A program made the translations under genes and the position numbers. Source: Cytidiella melzeri (lineage: Eukaryota > Basidiomycota > Agaricomycetes > Polyporales > Irpicaceae). Taken from it: a stretch of DNA of 64,000 nucleotides. The notes below the pieces were generated by a model. It saw only the letters and a list, made by a program, of their open reading frames with translations, did not search any database and was not told where the DNA came from. Positions 11,549 through 23,695 of this stretch are shown here, piece by piece. The first letter of the stretch is position 1. Each line of letters starts with the position of its first letter. Where the stretch lies: NCBI GenBank assembly GCA_022592445.1, contig JABYQR010000084.1, forward strand, positions 62,001 to 126,000. Direction: 5' to 3'.

Positions 11549-13434
11549 ATGGCCCTACCGTCTACCGCGGAGGCGAACAAGCAGCTGTGGTCAGTCCCAC
11601 GCCGTTCTGCTGTGCGCCACGCCCGCACTAACTGACAATGCGTTCGCAACAGGGACGAGGCTCTGACGAGGCTGTTAGGTCGGTTCCTCTTTCCTGCCTC
11701 TCTTCGTCGCAACCGCCACTCACCTCGGACGCAGATCTGTCGACCTCCACGGTAAAGCACAACGCCGACCTAGAGTCCCGCGTCAACGAATTGGAATTAG
11801 AGCTCTCCGTCTGGAAGCAAGCACACGCGTCGGTCCTTGAAGCGGCCGACTTCGCCAAAAAAGCGCATAAGGCGCAGGTTTCCACTCTCAACCGCCAAAT
11901 TTCTTCTTTAGAGAGCATAAAGGTTGCCCCGTCTTCGTCATTCGTCTCCACTTTCATCTTCTCACACGTTGCTCAAGGGACAGAATCCGCTCATCCTCTG
12001 CGTCGTCGACGGTGAAGCTAACATCTTCAATCGGTCCCTCCTGGCACTCGGTCAGCAGGGCGGGACGCAAGCAGCGCAAGATATGACCCAGGGCATTGCC
12101 GAGTTCCTTTCCCAGGAGGACGTTCAAGTCTTTGGGAGACTTTCGTTCTGGATCTCGGTGTTCATCAACAAACGAGCTATCCTCGACACCGTCCTTGCCA
12201 ACGGCTTCTGCACTGCCGAGCAGCTCGACGGGTTCCTGACGGGCTTCAGTCAAGCATCGCCTCGCTTTCAGATCATTGAGGTGGGCTCAGCGAGCGATGC
12301 CGTCAATTCGAAGATCAAAGGTCAGTATATATCTCCGCAACCAACAGCTTCAGGTCTAACAACATGATGCACTGTTGCAGAGTATCTCCACAACTTTACG
12401 CGTTTCCCTCAGACTTTACGTGTCTTCTTTGCCGGTAGGCTCTCCGTGCACTGGGCTGTCTAATCCATGAATTAATTCACGTCGTCTCAGGTGGTCGTGG
12501 CAATCCATACTCCAGCACATTATCTTCTCTTGGCCAGGAAGAACTGCTCGGCAAGCTGGTTCTCCTTCAAGGGTCTGCTGAACCCTCGGCGGAGCTTCAC
12601 CAGCTTGCCTTGCCGTCCATTCGCGTTGAAGGGCTCTTCGCGTCCGACCTTTCCCCGGGCGTCATTAGGCGGTCGGGACTGATTGCTCCAGGGCCCCTTC
12701 CACTACCTGCCCCGTCCACTTCGGTAACAACCAACGGAGGGCTTATTAGTCCGCAGTCAGAGACCTACTTGCACCTGGCTGGATCACCACGCGGCGTAGG
12801 GACTGCCGTCAGGCCGATAGATCCAACAAAGGTAAGTCGGTCGTGCGTAGGAGAATACTGGACTTGTTCTTACCATGGACCTTGTTTCAGCCCCTGCACA
12901 AACGTGAGCCGCTGTCGATGTTCGGACTGAGAGAATGAACATAATCTGTACATGCCAGAATCTCCTCCGCCGTGCAATGAGCATTATCTCATGTCATGTT
13001 CGAAAGGCGTAAGTTGTCCGAGGCCGAAACCTTAGACTAGATTCTGATCGGGTTTATGAGGATAGCCCGGCTGCAAGTACTCGCACGACTGGGCCCTCTC
13101 TGCGGAGCAACTTGACATCCTCGCGAAGAACGCTAAGAAGGCACCCTGCAATTACCTCAAAAACGGTACGTATTCGATCGTTTTGCGTGGATATGTCGGC
13201 TTCTAGGCCCGAACCTTAGCTGAAGGTTTGTCCAATAGGGCTCGAGTGTCCTCACGGCGATAGGTGCTGCTGGGTGAGCTTTCCATAACTCCCGACTGGA
13301 AAACTAGAAATTAAGGGTGTCTTCTGCCGCAGGGTCACGTCTGTCCAGGCGGTGCACGATGCTTTCATTTGAGTAAGGGCAAATGCTGGTTTAAAGGCGG
13401 TGGGTCCCATCAGTGCATTTGTGTTCGACAGTGA
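11549..13434 (+). CDS. CCCH zinc-finger protein of a fungal family (paralog 2)
   Basis: Eleven exons (11549-11589, 11653-11678, 11735-11922, 11978-12320, 12381-12434, 12491-12831, 12891-12903, 12959-13008, 13066-13165, 13239-13273, 13333-13434) add up to 430 residues. An N-terminal coiled coil (ADLESRVNELELELSVWK) is followed by the family's central domain (LILCVVDGEANIF, VFGRLSFWISVFINKRA, FTRFPQTLRVFFAGG, LPSIRVEGLF). Then come a linker and zinc fingers: C-x7-C-x5-C-x3-H (CNEHYLMSC...KYSH), C-x8-C-x5-C-x3-H (CNYLKNGLEC...CWGH) and a further CPGGARCFH group. It is more complete than paralog 1 and is separated from it by 0.8 kb, so they look like an old tandem duplication. RNA binding is inferred from the fingers; no pathway can be assigned. 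Confidence 0.88.
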
Positions 13435-14010
13435 TTCTTACCGCTCACGTAGACGGAATGCACCCACCTCTCCCTGGCGAGAATTAGATCCCTGTACTGG
13501 GACTTCCAAAAACATCCTTTTAGTGGGAAAGGCCGCAAAAATCCCGCCTAGTGTGGGTCAGCTTGTGGCTCTCCTTATATTGTGCGTTGCTGTATTGTTA
13601 CGTCCATGTATCGCTTGTTTCATAGTTTACTGTCAGTCGAAATTTCTGCCACTTATTTAGATATCGGGCCGTGCTACTACTTATCTTCCGTTTGCCAATC
13701 TTGACTAGTTGCCAATGTACAGAGGCTTTTCTATATATACCTTTGAACTTATATCGTGCTGCTTGTCCGGAGATCTGAGCTTCAGTACACGCACGGAGGC
13801 AGAACTTGGACTTTCTATGCTGCATAGTGGGCGCCTGTTGATGGATATAAATCCAAACAAAACCCACTTGACGGCGCTACATATACACTTAGCAGTCGTG
13901 GGAAAATCGATCAGTTGTGCTGCAATTGCAAGCCTGGGCCACTCACCGTCGCGTCGTGTGTTCTTTCACTCGTTCGACATCCCTCCTACGCTCCTACAAC
14001 GATTTCAGCC
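13435..14010. other. Gene-free interval
   Basis: About 0.58 kb holding the CCCH gene 3' end and the RhoGDI promoter. Nothing else recognised. Confidence 0.45.
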
Positions 14011-15027
14011 ATGTCTGCTCCCGTGAGTAGATGTGCTGCTATGCGAACGAAGGTCATGACTCTTTCTGTAGCACGAAGATGATGATCTCGCGCCTACGAC
14101 CACGCCAGGTCAGCAGCGTCGTTTTGACTATCTCTAGAGCATGACCCCGTGATTCTTACACGCGTTTTGGATGTCCTAGGCTACAAACCTACAGCGGTAA
14201 AGAGTGTAGACGAATATGCAGGCCTTGATGCCAACGATGAGAGCTTGAACCGCTGGAAAGCGAGTCTTGGCATTGTCCCAGATGCCTCTGCTCCTGCTTC
14301 TGGACCCAAGGCGAGTATGCTCTTGCATGCGAACGAGTGACCCGTGGCTCACGATACGTCTTTAGCTCACGATACTTACCTTGGAGCTCCATTCCCCTAC
14401 CCTACCGCCGGGCAAGACGATTACCATCAACCTGTCGGACACTGCTCACCTGGAAGAGATTAAGAAGAACCCTATTCATATCAAGGAAGGTGCAGAGTAC
14501 AAGTGCGTATTCTTTGTACCTTTGAGTCCTCATTGAGCTTTGACCTTGACCTCACAGCGTTCGCATCACCTTCAAGATCAACCACTCTATCGTTACCGTA
14601 CGTACCTCGATCGCAAATATAACCCGGGGTACAGGCTTGACGCTTGATCTCGAATAGGGTCTCAGATACCTGCAGGTTGTGAAGCGCTCTGGTATCAAAG
14701 GTACGCGTATCAGTGTTTGTTCCTCGCCGCCATGTATTATACTCAAGTGGTGTAGTCGACAAGCTCGAGCAGATGCTGGGTTCATACGGCCCAAGCCCAA
14801 CCGGTGAGCCGTACAAGAAGGATTTTGACACAGACGAATCGCCTTCTGGTATGCTCGCCCGCTCGGGGACGTACAACGTGCGCAGCCGTGTCATCGACGA
14901 CGATAACACTGTGTTCATCGGTATGTGTCACTACGTCTGGTAAAGAGACCCCGTTCTGACCCAAAGGTTTTCTCTGTTTCAACGATTAGACTTCGAATGG
15001 ACATTCAAGCTCACAAAGGAGTGGTAA
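14011..15027 (+). CDS. RDI1: Rho GDP-dissociation inhibitor
   Basis: Extracts prenylated Rho/Cdc42 GTPases from membranes and keeps them inactive in the cytosol. Eight exons (14011-14022, 14072-14108, 14180-14310, 14366-14502, 14558-14597, 14658-14700, 14756-14920, 14990-15027) give 200 residues, the normal size. The N-terminal regulatory arm reads GYKPTAVKSVDEYAGLDAND and ESLNRWKASLGI. The immunoglobulin-like C-terminal fold includes LTLELHSPTLPPGKTI, EGAEYNVRITFKINH, LEQMLGSYGPSP and the terminal DFEWTFKLTKEW. Intron 3 (14311-14365) starts with GC (AAG/GCGAGT); no GT donor in the area keeps the frame. Confidence 0.97.
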
Positions 15028-15325
15028 ACCCGGCTAGCCACTTCAGAACTGGCACCAGGCTGTACTGCATCAGCTTCCTCCGTTATCGGCAACCGACCTC
15101 TCAGCCTGCAATCGCTTGTTAGTATTAAATTGATGTACTGGTTATTACATAGGAATTCGCTTTGGGAAACGACTTATTAGCCATTGGGTTCACGGATCTG
15201 TAGAACTATCCCGCTATCTCGATGGTCGCTTACTGTGAGGATTAAGAGTAGGCGCTCGGCGCCGCTGGGTTTAACAAGTGTGTTGTCAAATTACAGCTTA
15301 CTTGCCGGCGGAGGCAGTCTCTGTC

Positions 15326-16805
15326 ATGCTCTCCGTGCAGGCACTCCGCCATGTGCACTTGCAGTCTCCCTTCGCGTCTCGTCTGAACACCACCATACTC
15401 AGACATAATGGGCTCAGCCCACTTCGAATCCTCCATGGATCCCAACCGTGGACACGAGGACTTGCGCGGACTTCAAAGAGGTCGAACCAGCCGACAAGTG
15501 AGGTCGCCGTTCCAAGAAAGATTGGCCAACCGCTGTCTGTTGCCCCTGCGCAGACATGGATAGACAAGGCACCCGCGAAGCTGCGTCCATATCTTTACCT
15601 GACGCGCATAGACAAACCCATCGGGACGTTACTCTTGTTTTACCCGTGCAGTGCGTCTCTCTCTCTCTTCGCGCTTTTCTGACAACAGACTGAATCATCT
15701 CCCGTAATTAGCATGGTCGATAACGATGGCTTCGTATGCCGTCGCCGCACCTTGGACGACTCCGTTGACGTACATCAGCTTGTTCGGGCTCGGGGCTCTG
15801 ATCATGCGCTCGGCGGGATGCACGGTCAACGATATGGCGGACAAGGACTTTGACAAGGCTGTTGGTGAGTGTGTGCTCGAGTTTTAATATATTCAATGAA
15901 GAGTTTTTCTTCGTGCTCAAAAAAGCTGTGAAGAGCGGACAAAGGACAGGCCGATTGCAAGGGGAGATATCTCGCGGACAGAGGCGTTTGGGTTCTTGGG
16001 GCTGCAGCTGAGTGGAGGGCTCGCTGTGTTGACGCAGTTGAACTGGTATAGGTGCGAGTGTTGGCTCTGTTTTGTTCAATCTCTCCGTGGCGAGACTCAT
16101 CTCGGTCAAAGCATCTTCCTTGGGGCGTCATCCCTTCCCATAGTCGCCATGTACCCTTTCATGAAGCGGTACACGTATTGGCCACAATCTGTACTAGGTA
16201 ATATCCACACAATTGTAGTAGTCGTTTATACCGATGAATGTGTTCCCAGGTCTTGCGTTCAACTGGGGAGCGTTGCTAGGCTGGTCAGCAGTCGCAGGCT
16301 CAGTCAACTGGAGCGTCGCTCTCCCAATGTACGCCGGTGGCGTATGCTGGACGCTCGTCTACGATACTATATACGCTCACCAGGTACGTTAACCTCCTCC
16401 TTGACAGATATCGTATCCTCTTCCTCCTGCATTCTCCCTCAACTTGCGCATACTTCACAGGACAAAACTGACGACGTCAAAGTCGGCGTCCGATCGACAG
16501 CCCTCCTCTTTGAGTCACGCACAAGAAACATACTCACAGCGTTCTCCATGAGCACCATCTCCTTCTGGACGCTCGCAGGATACATGAATGCACAAGGGTT
16601 ACCCTACTATCTTGGTGTCGGCCTCGCAGGGCTCACTCTTGCGCGCATATTGCGGTCTGTGGACTTTGACAGTCGGTCGAGCTGCTGGGACGCGTTCAAA
16701 AAGTGCGGCTGGTCAGGCGTGTGGGTTTGGGCGGGTGCGTCGACGGATTACGTGTTGAGTGTGCTAATGGGAGTGGAGACGGGGTTCAGTGCGGTTGGGT
16801 TGTAG
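15326..16805 (+). CDS. COQ2: 4-hydroxybenzoate polyprenyltransferase, mitochondrial (Coq2)
   Basis: UbiA-family enzyme of ubiquinone synthesis that attaches the polyprenyl chain to 4-hydroxybenzoate at the mitochondrial inner membrane. Six exons (15326-15650, 15712-15864, 15934-16051, 16112-16197, 16250-16383, 16461-16805) give 386 residues. The start at 15326 leaves an Arg/His-rich N-terminus suited to mitochondrial import ([20 protein letters not shown]). Both UbiA aspartate motifs are present: NDMADKDFD and DKTDDVKVG. Also seen are RLDKP-like [14 protein letters not shown] and hydrophobic helices throughout ([40 protein letters not shown]). Confidence 0.96.
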
Positions 16806-18956
16806 GTGATAACTGTGCAAGTGGGAACAAAAAGTGTGAGTTCCAATGAACCGATAGCCTTGAGTTGGCTAGAGCTGATCGGTGCGCAGTCCGTTGGCTC
16901 GCTTTGCAGTATCGTGACACAGCATATATGTTTTACGTTCACATTAAGTTGTGCTGTGAGTGGTGTCGAGGGCAATTTGGGCCGTACAATATCAACTTGC
17001 GCGGTACGGAACGTCGAGTTTATTTCCATTCGAATTCTCAGCGGTTTGGCCACCAATATCTTGCTTTTTGGCTTGTGAGGTGCGCAGCTCCGTGTCCGGA
17101 TTTGCAGGACAACGTTCAGATAGCTTGCTCGGCAAGGGCAATTTGGGCCGCAGACACCCATCCGGCGCAGTATAGACGTCTATATGACCTGTAAGTGGAT
17201 CTATCAGAACTTTGACCAGCAACGTTCTGTTGATACTGGTCAGTGCGCAGTTTCATATGCAGCACACAGCCTTGGCTCGAATATACAGCTCGTCCCGCAG
17301 GGTGTCATCTTGCGCAGTCACATTACGGAAGTTGGGATCGCCGCAAGGTACATGTATTGTGCATTGGCTACCAACGAGGTCATCTCATGTTCTTCATGTG
17401 CCTATTGTTTATGTGGTCGTGTTGCGCAGGCTTCCTTCGCCATCTCCGCAGCCAAGGACTGCAAGATGCATGCCGCTGCGTGTTGTTTCTGCGTCGGTAA
17501 TGCGATGCTTGCTGGGATTCGGATGTTGCGATGTTGAGGTGCGAAGCTCCTGATGTTACTACAAAGTTACTCCTTTATTATTCTTTCTCACCTTTCTGCG
17601 TTGTACGATAATCCGAAAATCCCTGACGCGGGCCGATTGGGATGCTGCTGCCGACACATCGTACCAAGACCAGACGTTTGCATTTGTCACGCGACCGTTC
17701 GTGGAGGCCGGAACGACCTCGCCTTTCGTTGTTCACCAGCATCGAAAACACCGGTGCTGGGCTGGACTTGGCGCGTGCCTGCCTAGTATGTTGGACTTGT
17801 ATCACTGCTTCTGATATGATCATGATGTTTTAACTTTGAGCAGTGTGCTGTACACTCTGACAAAGACAGAACAATATAATGTTGCGCAAGCCGAGTTTAT
17901 CCATGGCGTCATATCATCTATTGATGATCGAGTCCGTTCGAGTCATAAGTACCAAGTATCCGGAAGCAAAAACGGACTGCAAGCGTTTTGTGTCAGAGTG
18001 TGCAGGCTCGACGGTTGCCGGTATACACACCAGTTCACCAATTTTATCGACCAACCGCGCGTGTTGGCGTGCGCAGGGACAGTTGTGGCAAACCTCGGAA
18101 ACCGAGGGCGTCTGTGCTGGCCATGAAGCAACCGCGAGCTGGAAGGCCAGGAGAACAGGACGAGGATTACGTAGCCTCGGAGATAGCACGGGTTCGATAT
18201 GTTCCAAGCCAGAACAAGGGTGATACCGCCCTTTGTGGGAACGCCGCCTGAGAGGTGTGTCGGCCATGGGAATGATGGAATATGGAATAAATCCGACAGA
18301 CGTGGGTCGAGTACTAGTCCGTTATTGTGGCATTCGACACAAGCCTGCGAACTACCAGCCAGCCGCACTGAGCACGCAGTACTTGGCCGTCTGGTCTGCA
18401 CGAAACAGGCTGCGAGCGTTGGTGGCAGCTAGGACGGAATTGATTTAGAGCATGGTTGGATTGCCGAAGAGTGCCGAACGCGTTCGATCTGGGGGAGCGG
18501 CTAGATCCGACGGTCACAAATATCTCGACCATATTCATCCGACACTCGCTGACTACTCCTCTCTCGAGTAAGCGGCCGTGGCTCCGCTTCATCCCAATGG
18601 TGTCTGCCTCGGGGCTCGTGAGTTGAGATGGCGGTGGTCAAGACCGTCCAGAATCGCGACGCATCGCGGTGAGGGAGGGAGAGCGACTCGACAGCAGTGA
18701 GAGACGAGCTGGGATCGGACGTTGAGCTTGGCGCCGAGAGTGAGGATGGTTTAGTCATCGCAACATCGGTTGGAACATGGACGACGGCCGTCGAACTTGG
18801 GCCAAACAGGCGCGATAACCAGGATCAGTCATATCATCGTCCACCTTCCGTTCCCTCCGAACCTCGTTCACGATTTATAGCACCCCTCCCCTACCCTCCC
18901 TCTTCCTTCCCTCCTCCTCTTCCTCCTCCCCTCTCTCCCAGTCGACTACACCAGCC
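16806..18956. other. Gene-poor interval with a small direct repeat
   Basis: About 2.15 kb with no supportable gene. The longest open frame (152 codons, minus, around 18.0-18.4 kb) shows no domain or spliced continuation. A 15-bp sequence, GGGCAATTTGGGCCG, occurs at 16970-16984 and again at 17136-17150, and TGCGCAG recurs several times between 16885 and 17320. The last 60 bp before 18957 are strongly pyrimidine-rich, as in many fungal promoters. Confidence 0.5.
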
Positions 18957-21109
18957 ATGCGAGCTCACTGGCCCTCCCTCCCCCTCCTAATCGCATTCAC
19001 CGCCCTATGCGCCACCGCGGCCCCTTCACTCGACAACCAGGTCTCCCAGCTCGCAGCCCGTTCACCACAAGACCTGCTGTGGCGGCGAGACGGAGAGCAT
19101 GCGCATGCTCAGGGGCACGACCATGGCCACGACCACCATGCCCAGCCAATCACAGTGCTCAACGAAACAGAGGTTCTAATGAGCCACGCACCGACACCAG
19201 ACTCGTACTGGTCCCTAGACATTGACAGAGTACATCCTGAAGAGAGCCGGTATCCAGGCTTGATGGGTCTCCATGTATTCTTCATGAGTGCAGCCTTCTT
19301 CGGCGCACTCCCAGTAGGTGAGTCTTCCCCGCTCCAGGTCGTAATACGTACCTAGACCCATGTACATATATCTAGGCATCGCACTTCGTTCCACAAGACA
19401 TGCATCGCACGGTCTCGCTACGATACTGTTCTACGTCTTCGTGTCGCTCGGTTTGGCTGCGAACGGGCTCTACAAGAAACTCACTCCGGACATGTGAGTT
19501 GCAACCAGTATCGACTGGCGAGAGGCAGCACTGACCGTTGGCCGTTGCGAATCAGGTATCAAGGTCAAAGACACAGCTCTCAGGGCTACGTGGTTCTGTT
19601 CATAGCAGTGGTGCTCTCTGCATTTGACTTGATCGCTCTCGGTGGGCGTCTCGTGGCCTACGTCAATGGCGTCCGCGCCGGCCAGGATCAATTCACGTTC
19701 AAAGGTGTTTGGCAAGCTGTCGTCCTCGATCGGGCAGAGGAGCGTCAGTTTGGAACGCGTGCCGAGTACACAGGTCTCATCTCAGCGGACTCGGACGAAC
19801 TGGATGTCGCGGAGCTCAAGGCGAGAGAGCTCGAAGGTGGTCAACCAACGCCTCAGGAACGACGAGCGCGTTTGGTCACACCTATCAACACCGACTACAG
19901 TCCTAGAGCCTCGGACGAGCATGATGACGACCAGTGGGCAAACGACGACAGCCACCACCACTCGCGCTATCCCCAGTCAGCAGCTTCAGAGCGCACAATG
20001 TTCGAGCACTCACCGAGAGGGTCGATACATTCCGACGACACTTTGCATGAGAGTGTGCCCCGTTCGAGCTGGAGTGGTCTTGGGAGGGTTGGGCTCCTGA
20101 AGAAAGTTGGAAGCGCTATATTTGCGATTTCAGAGCGTGGTTTGGTTTTCGCAGGGCTGTTCCAGCTGACCTCCGGGATTGTGGTGTATACCGGCGGATG
20201 CCGTGAAAACTACATCAACGGGTGCCTCGCTCATCTTATCAGTGCGTACCTTGAAATTCCTACTCCACACTTGAGATTGATCGTTCGTACTTTACTTCAG
20301 AGGGCGGGATATTTTGGTCGTATGGTCTCGTCTCGTTCGCTCGCTACCTCGGCGCTTTCTCTGAGCTCGGTTGGGCATGGAACCGTGCGCCGTCAAAGTC
20401 CTACGTGTCTGCAGAGTTTGTCGAGTGCCTCGTCATCTTTGTGTATGGCGTTACCAACACCTGGATGGAGCGGTTCGGCGCAGCGCCAGGCTCCCCGTAC
20501 ACGACAAAGCAAGTCCAACACATTTCTATCGCCGTCATGTTCTGGTTTGCAGGTCTCATCGGTATGGCCATCGAGTCCAAGCGTGTCCGAAGGTGGCTCG
20601 CCTCCAGCAGCGCCGCCGCCCTTCCCCCAGCCACTCGCTCGCAAGAAGCCGTCGCTGAACCCCCAAGTTACATCGCCTCCTTCAATCCCTTCCCTGCTCT
20701 CTGCATCGGTATCACCGGCGCCGCCATGGCTGCCCACCACCAGACCTACGTCTTCCAAATACAAATCCACCAGCTATGGGGCAACTTGCTGACCGCGTTC
20801 GCCGTCCTCCGATGCATCACCTACTTTTTCCTGTGGCTGGGTCCACCGCGGAGTATCCTGCCATCCCGACCACCGACGGAGGCTCTCGCGTCGTTCTTCC
20901 TCGCGTGCGGTGGGCTCGTGTTCACGCTCTCGACGGAGGAGGTGACGTTTGCCGCCATGCGGAGGGGGCACGATGACATGATGATGTTCTTGAACGTGGC
21001 GGTTGCTGTGACGTGTTTGGCATTCTGCTGGACACTAGGTGTCGTGGCATTCAAGGGGTGGTTGAAGAGCCATGCTACGAGGACCGTCCAGTTCCATAGC
21101 TCGGCATAA
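18957..21109 (+). CDS. YTP1-like multi-pass membrane protein
   Basis: Four exons (18957-19317, 19376-19493, 19556-20241, 20301-21109) encode 657 residues. A signal peptide (LPLLIAFTALCATAAP) is followed by a His-rich luminal stretch (HAHAQGHDHGHDHHAQ). The first membrane block (LMGLHVFFMSAAFFGALPVG, then TILFYVFVSLGLAANGLY and VVLFIAVVLSAFDLIALGGR) is the N-terminal YTP1-type domain. A long acidic, His-rich hydrophilic linker separates it from a second set of helices that includes FAGLFQLTSGIVVYTGG, CLVIFVYGVTNTWMERFG, VMFWFAGLIGM and TFAVLRCITYFFLW-like segments. This matches the fungal YTP1/DUF2427 family. The biochemical role of the family is unknown; the His-rich stretches could bind metal but that is a guess. 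Confidence 0.88.
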
Positions 21110-21940
21110 TTCAAACTTGAGGTCGCGGACACAAAGCGGATATTACGGAGAACATCTTACGCCACATTTTTCACTCACCATCCACCTCATGAACCGCTCG
21201 GCGGCTTTCCGAGCTTATGTCCCCCACACCAATATGTGACGCACAATTGGTAACGAAACCTACCCCTCCTCCTTACCCCCTTGTTGTGTGTATCACCATT
21301 TGCTCCGTAATCACCTACTACCCGCTCGCTTGTTGTCCTTTGGCAGCTCCTCGTGGTTTGTTATAATTCCATCACCCGCTCTTCTGTTTTTTCTTGTGTA
21401 GTAATTCACAATCGCTCGATCCTCCGTATCTCATTTCTTCTTCCCTCTTCTCTTATGGGTTTGGTAGAGTTCGGGTTTATTGTAATGACGCGTACTAGTA
21501 TATCGGATGATGATGATGATGAATGCAATCACTTGCAAACTCGCTTTCGTGCGTGACATATTGCAGTTGTAACGAAAACGAGCTCAGAAGTGGTCCTTTG
21601 AGACTACTTACGGCTGCATAATTCGTCAGTGTACTAGATGCATATTCAAACCCACCAAGCATCTTCGCTGAAATCAAACTGTCGCGCCACCTCGTACCCG
21701 CCAACTATGCGTCGTTGCGAACCACAATTCAGTATCCAGAGAAATATAAATATCCTATGTGTGTATATGGTCTACATTGCAGAACGATGAGGAACGACAT
21801 CAGCGAGGACGACTGTGTATAAGTAGAAGAGAGAAAGAGAGAAAGAAAGAACAGAAAAAAGCTGTCCGTTATACTGCCTTATTTTTACACATCAACCAAC
21901 CACGCCACTACATGATACATCTTCTTCCCTTCGACACCAC
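21110..21940. other. Intergenic, two convergent 3' ends
   Basis: About 0.83 kb between the convergent YTP1-like and UBL genes. Contains a short GAT microsatellite (about 21507-21521) and a purine-rich AGAAAGA tract (about 21828-21860). No gene seen. Confidence 0.5.
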
Positions 21941-23695
21941 TTACGCATCATCGGCCCACTCTGTGTTCAATACTCGCTCGACGTACGCCTGAACCCAACT
22001 CGGCCTCCGCTGGTGTCGATCCACGATCTGCTGACGCGACCTGAATCGTTCAGGCTCAGTCGCCTCGTCCGCCTCGCTGGACTGCCTCATGTTCGCCTCT
22101 GTCCTCAGACGACCCTCCCGCTTCTTCAGCAAGCTTCTTCGGCGATCCCATACGGCAGGATGCAAAGTGGCCACGAACAAGAAGACGAAAATGCGAGCCT
22201 TGACCGTGAACGTGCTCGGACGATACCGGTGACCATCGTTCAGAACGGCTTCCTCATGGCTCAGGTGGCAATGGGCGATGATATTAACAATCTTTTCTCC
22301 TAAACTCCGTCCGGTGGGTTGCTGATTGCGATTGTTGTTGTGGTTGTTGGCATTGTTGGCGTTGTTGTTTCCAGCGGCAACGTCCTGTCCAGGGGCCTGC
22401 TGTGGTTGTTCCCCTGCAGCAGCGCCGTTATCGGCACGACCTTGCTGCTCCCCCGCCGCATCGTCGTTGTTCAGGCGATCCCCTCCAAGAACACCGCGCA
22501 GCGCACCCCAAGCCTCATAAAATATGTATGCTGAGAGAATCAGTCCGAACAAAGGTCGTTTTGACGGCGAGAAGAAATAGACCAAGATGCACGTTCGGAA
22601 GAGCAGCATCATGAGTGGGACCATAAGCGCGCGGAGCGGGATAGCTCGGACCTCGAGGGGGACAAAGTTGTTGGGGTCGGGTGGGTTCTGATTGGCATTC
22701 TGGCCTGGTGCTACCCTTAAAGCGGGGAAGCCAAGCTGGTGCAAGTGCTGATTGAGATTTGTCGCAGGCATCTGAACCTGGGGGTTGAACTGAGGAAGGG
22801 GCTGGTAGATTGTCGGATCTGGAGCTGAAAGTTCCAACAGCGAGAAGGTACTTCTTAACACTTTCAAGGCGTGCTGCTGAATTGGGGACGGGGTCTTATC
22901 TGGTGTCGTAAGGCTGAGGCATGTTGCGCCGCTGCTCGACAACGATGCGTTAGAACTGCTCGTTAGTAAAGACGGTTGTAGTACTCACTAGATTGTCACA
23001 TGCTCGTACTTCACACCTTGACTAGCTGCGGAAGGCGGCGGATATTCCTCGTCGAGAACAGAAGGCCAGGAATATCCGTGCATCTCTAGCACACGCTGAG
23101 CGTGAGCGCGAGTTGCCGAGTTAACGCGCGGAACCATTTGGGTATCCAAGGTAGGGAGGGTGCCGTTAATCAGCACGTATAGCGCGGTGTTGTGCTTATT
23201 GTGGATGAACTCAAGAGGCAAGGGTGTCGGGTGCACGGGTACTGGATGTAATGGCGAGGGTGCAGCAGGCGTCGCAAGATCTCGGCGTTGAAATCGCTGG
23301 GGTATCGGCGCAGATAACAACGGCTGTTGTGCGGTATGCGGCGCTATTGTTGGAAAGTCACGTAGGTGTGTTGGCGGAGCTCCTGTCCAGGCAGAGGGAT
23401 GTACGGAAAGATGGACGACTCGAGGATCATTCGCGGACTATGCGTTCAAGTTCGTCGTGAATCTCACATCGTTCTTGATAAGGTGAAAACACACCTTCCA
23501 GACCCCCTCAACTATCTCGGCGTCGTTCAACAGACGACCCCGCCATATAAGCCTTTGGCCGCTGACCTGAGGTGAGCCCCTGCATGTGCGCTGAATCTCG
23601 CTCTTGACGTCCTTGATGGACGCCCGACGGTCGACTTGTATCTGGAACGAATGAGAGTAGGCGGGTAGCTCGACACGAATATCGACCGTAGACAT
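21941..23695 (-). CDS. Ubiquitin-like-domain ER membrane protein, Herp/Usa1-like
   Basis: Three exons (first 23695-23495, second starting 23437, last ending 21941) give a protein of about 550 residues. Residues 1-67 form a ubiquitin-like domain (VDIRVELPAYSHSFQIQVD, IKDVKSEIQRTC, GQRLIWRGRLLNDAE). A Pro-rich linker follows. Further on, RALMVPLMMLLFRTCILVYF and PLFGLILSAYIFYEAW form a tight two-helix membrane hairpin. Between the hairpin and the C-terminus lies an Asn-rich segment (NNNANNANNHNNN), encoded by the GTT-rich stretch near 22320-22375. This order of UBL, linker and paired membrane helices is that of Herp (HERPUD) and yeast Usa1, scaffolds of the HRD1 ER-associated degradation complex. 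Assignment to that role is by architecture. Divergent from the PKA regulatory subunit. Confidence 0.78.

Noticed and set aside
17943..18401. 152-codon minus-strand frame in the gene-poor interval
   Set aside because: No domain, no spliced extension, no codon pattern; overlapped by frames in several other phases.
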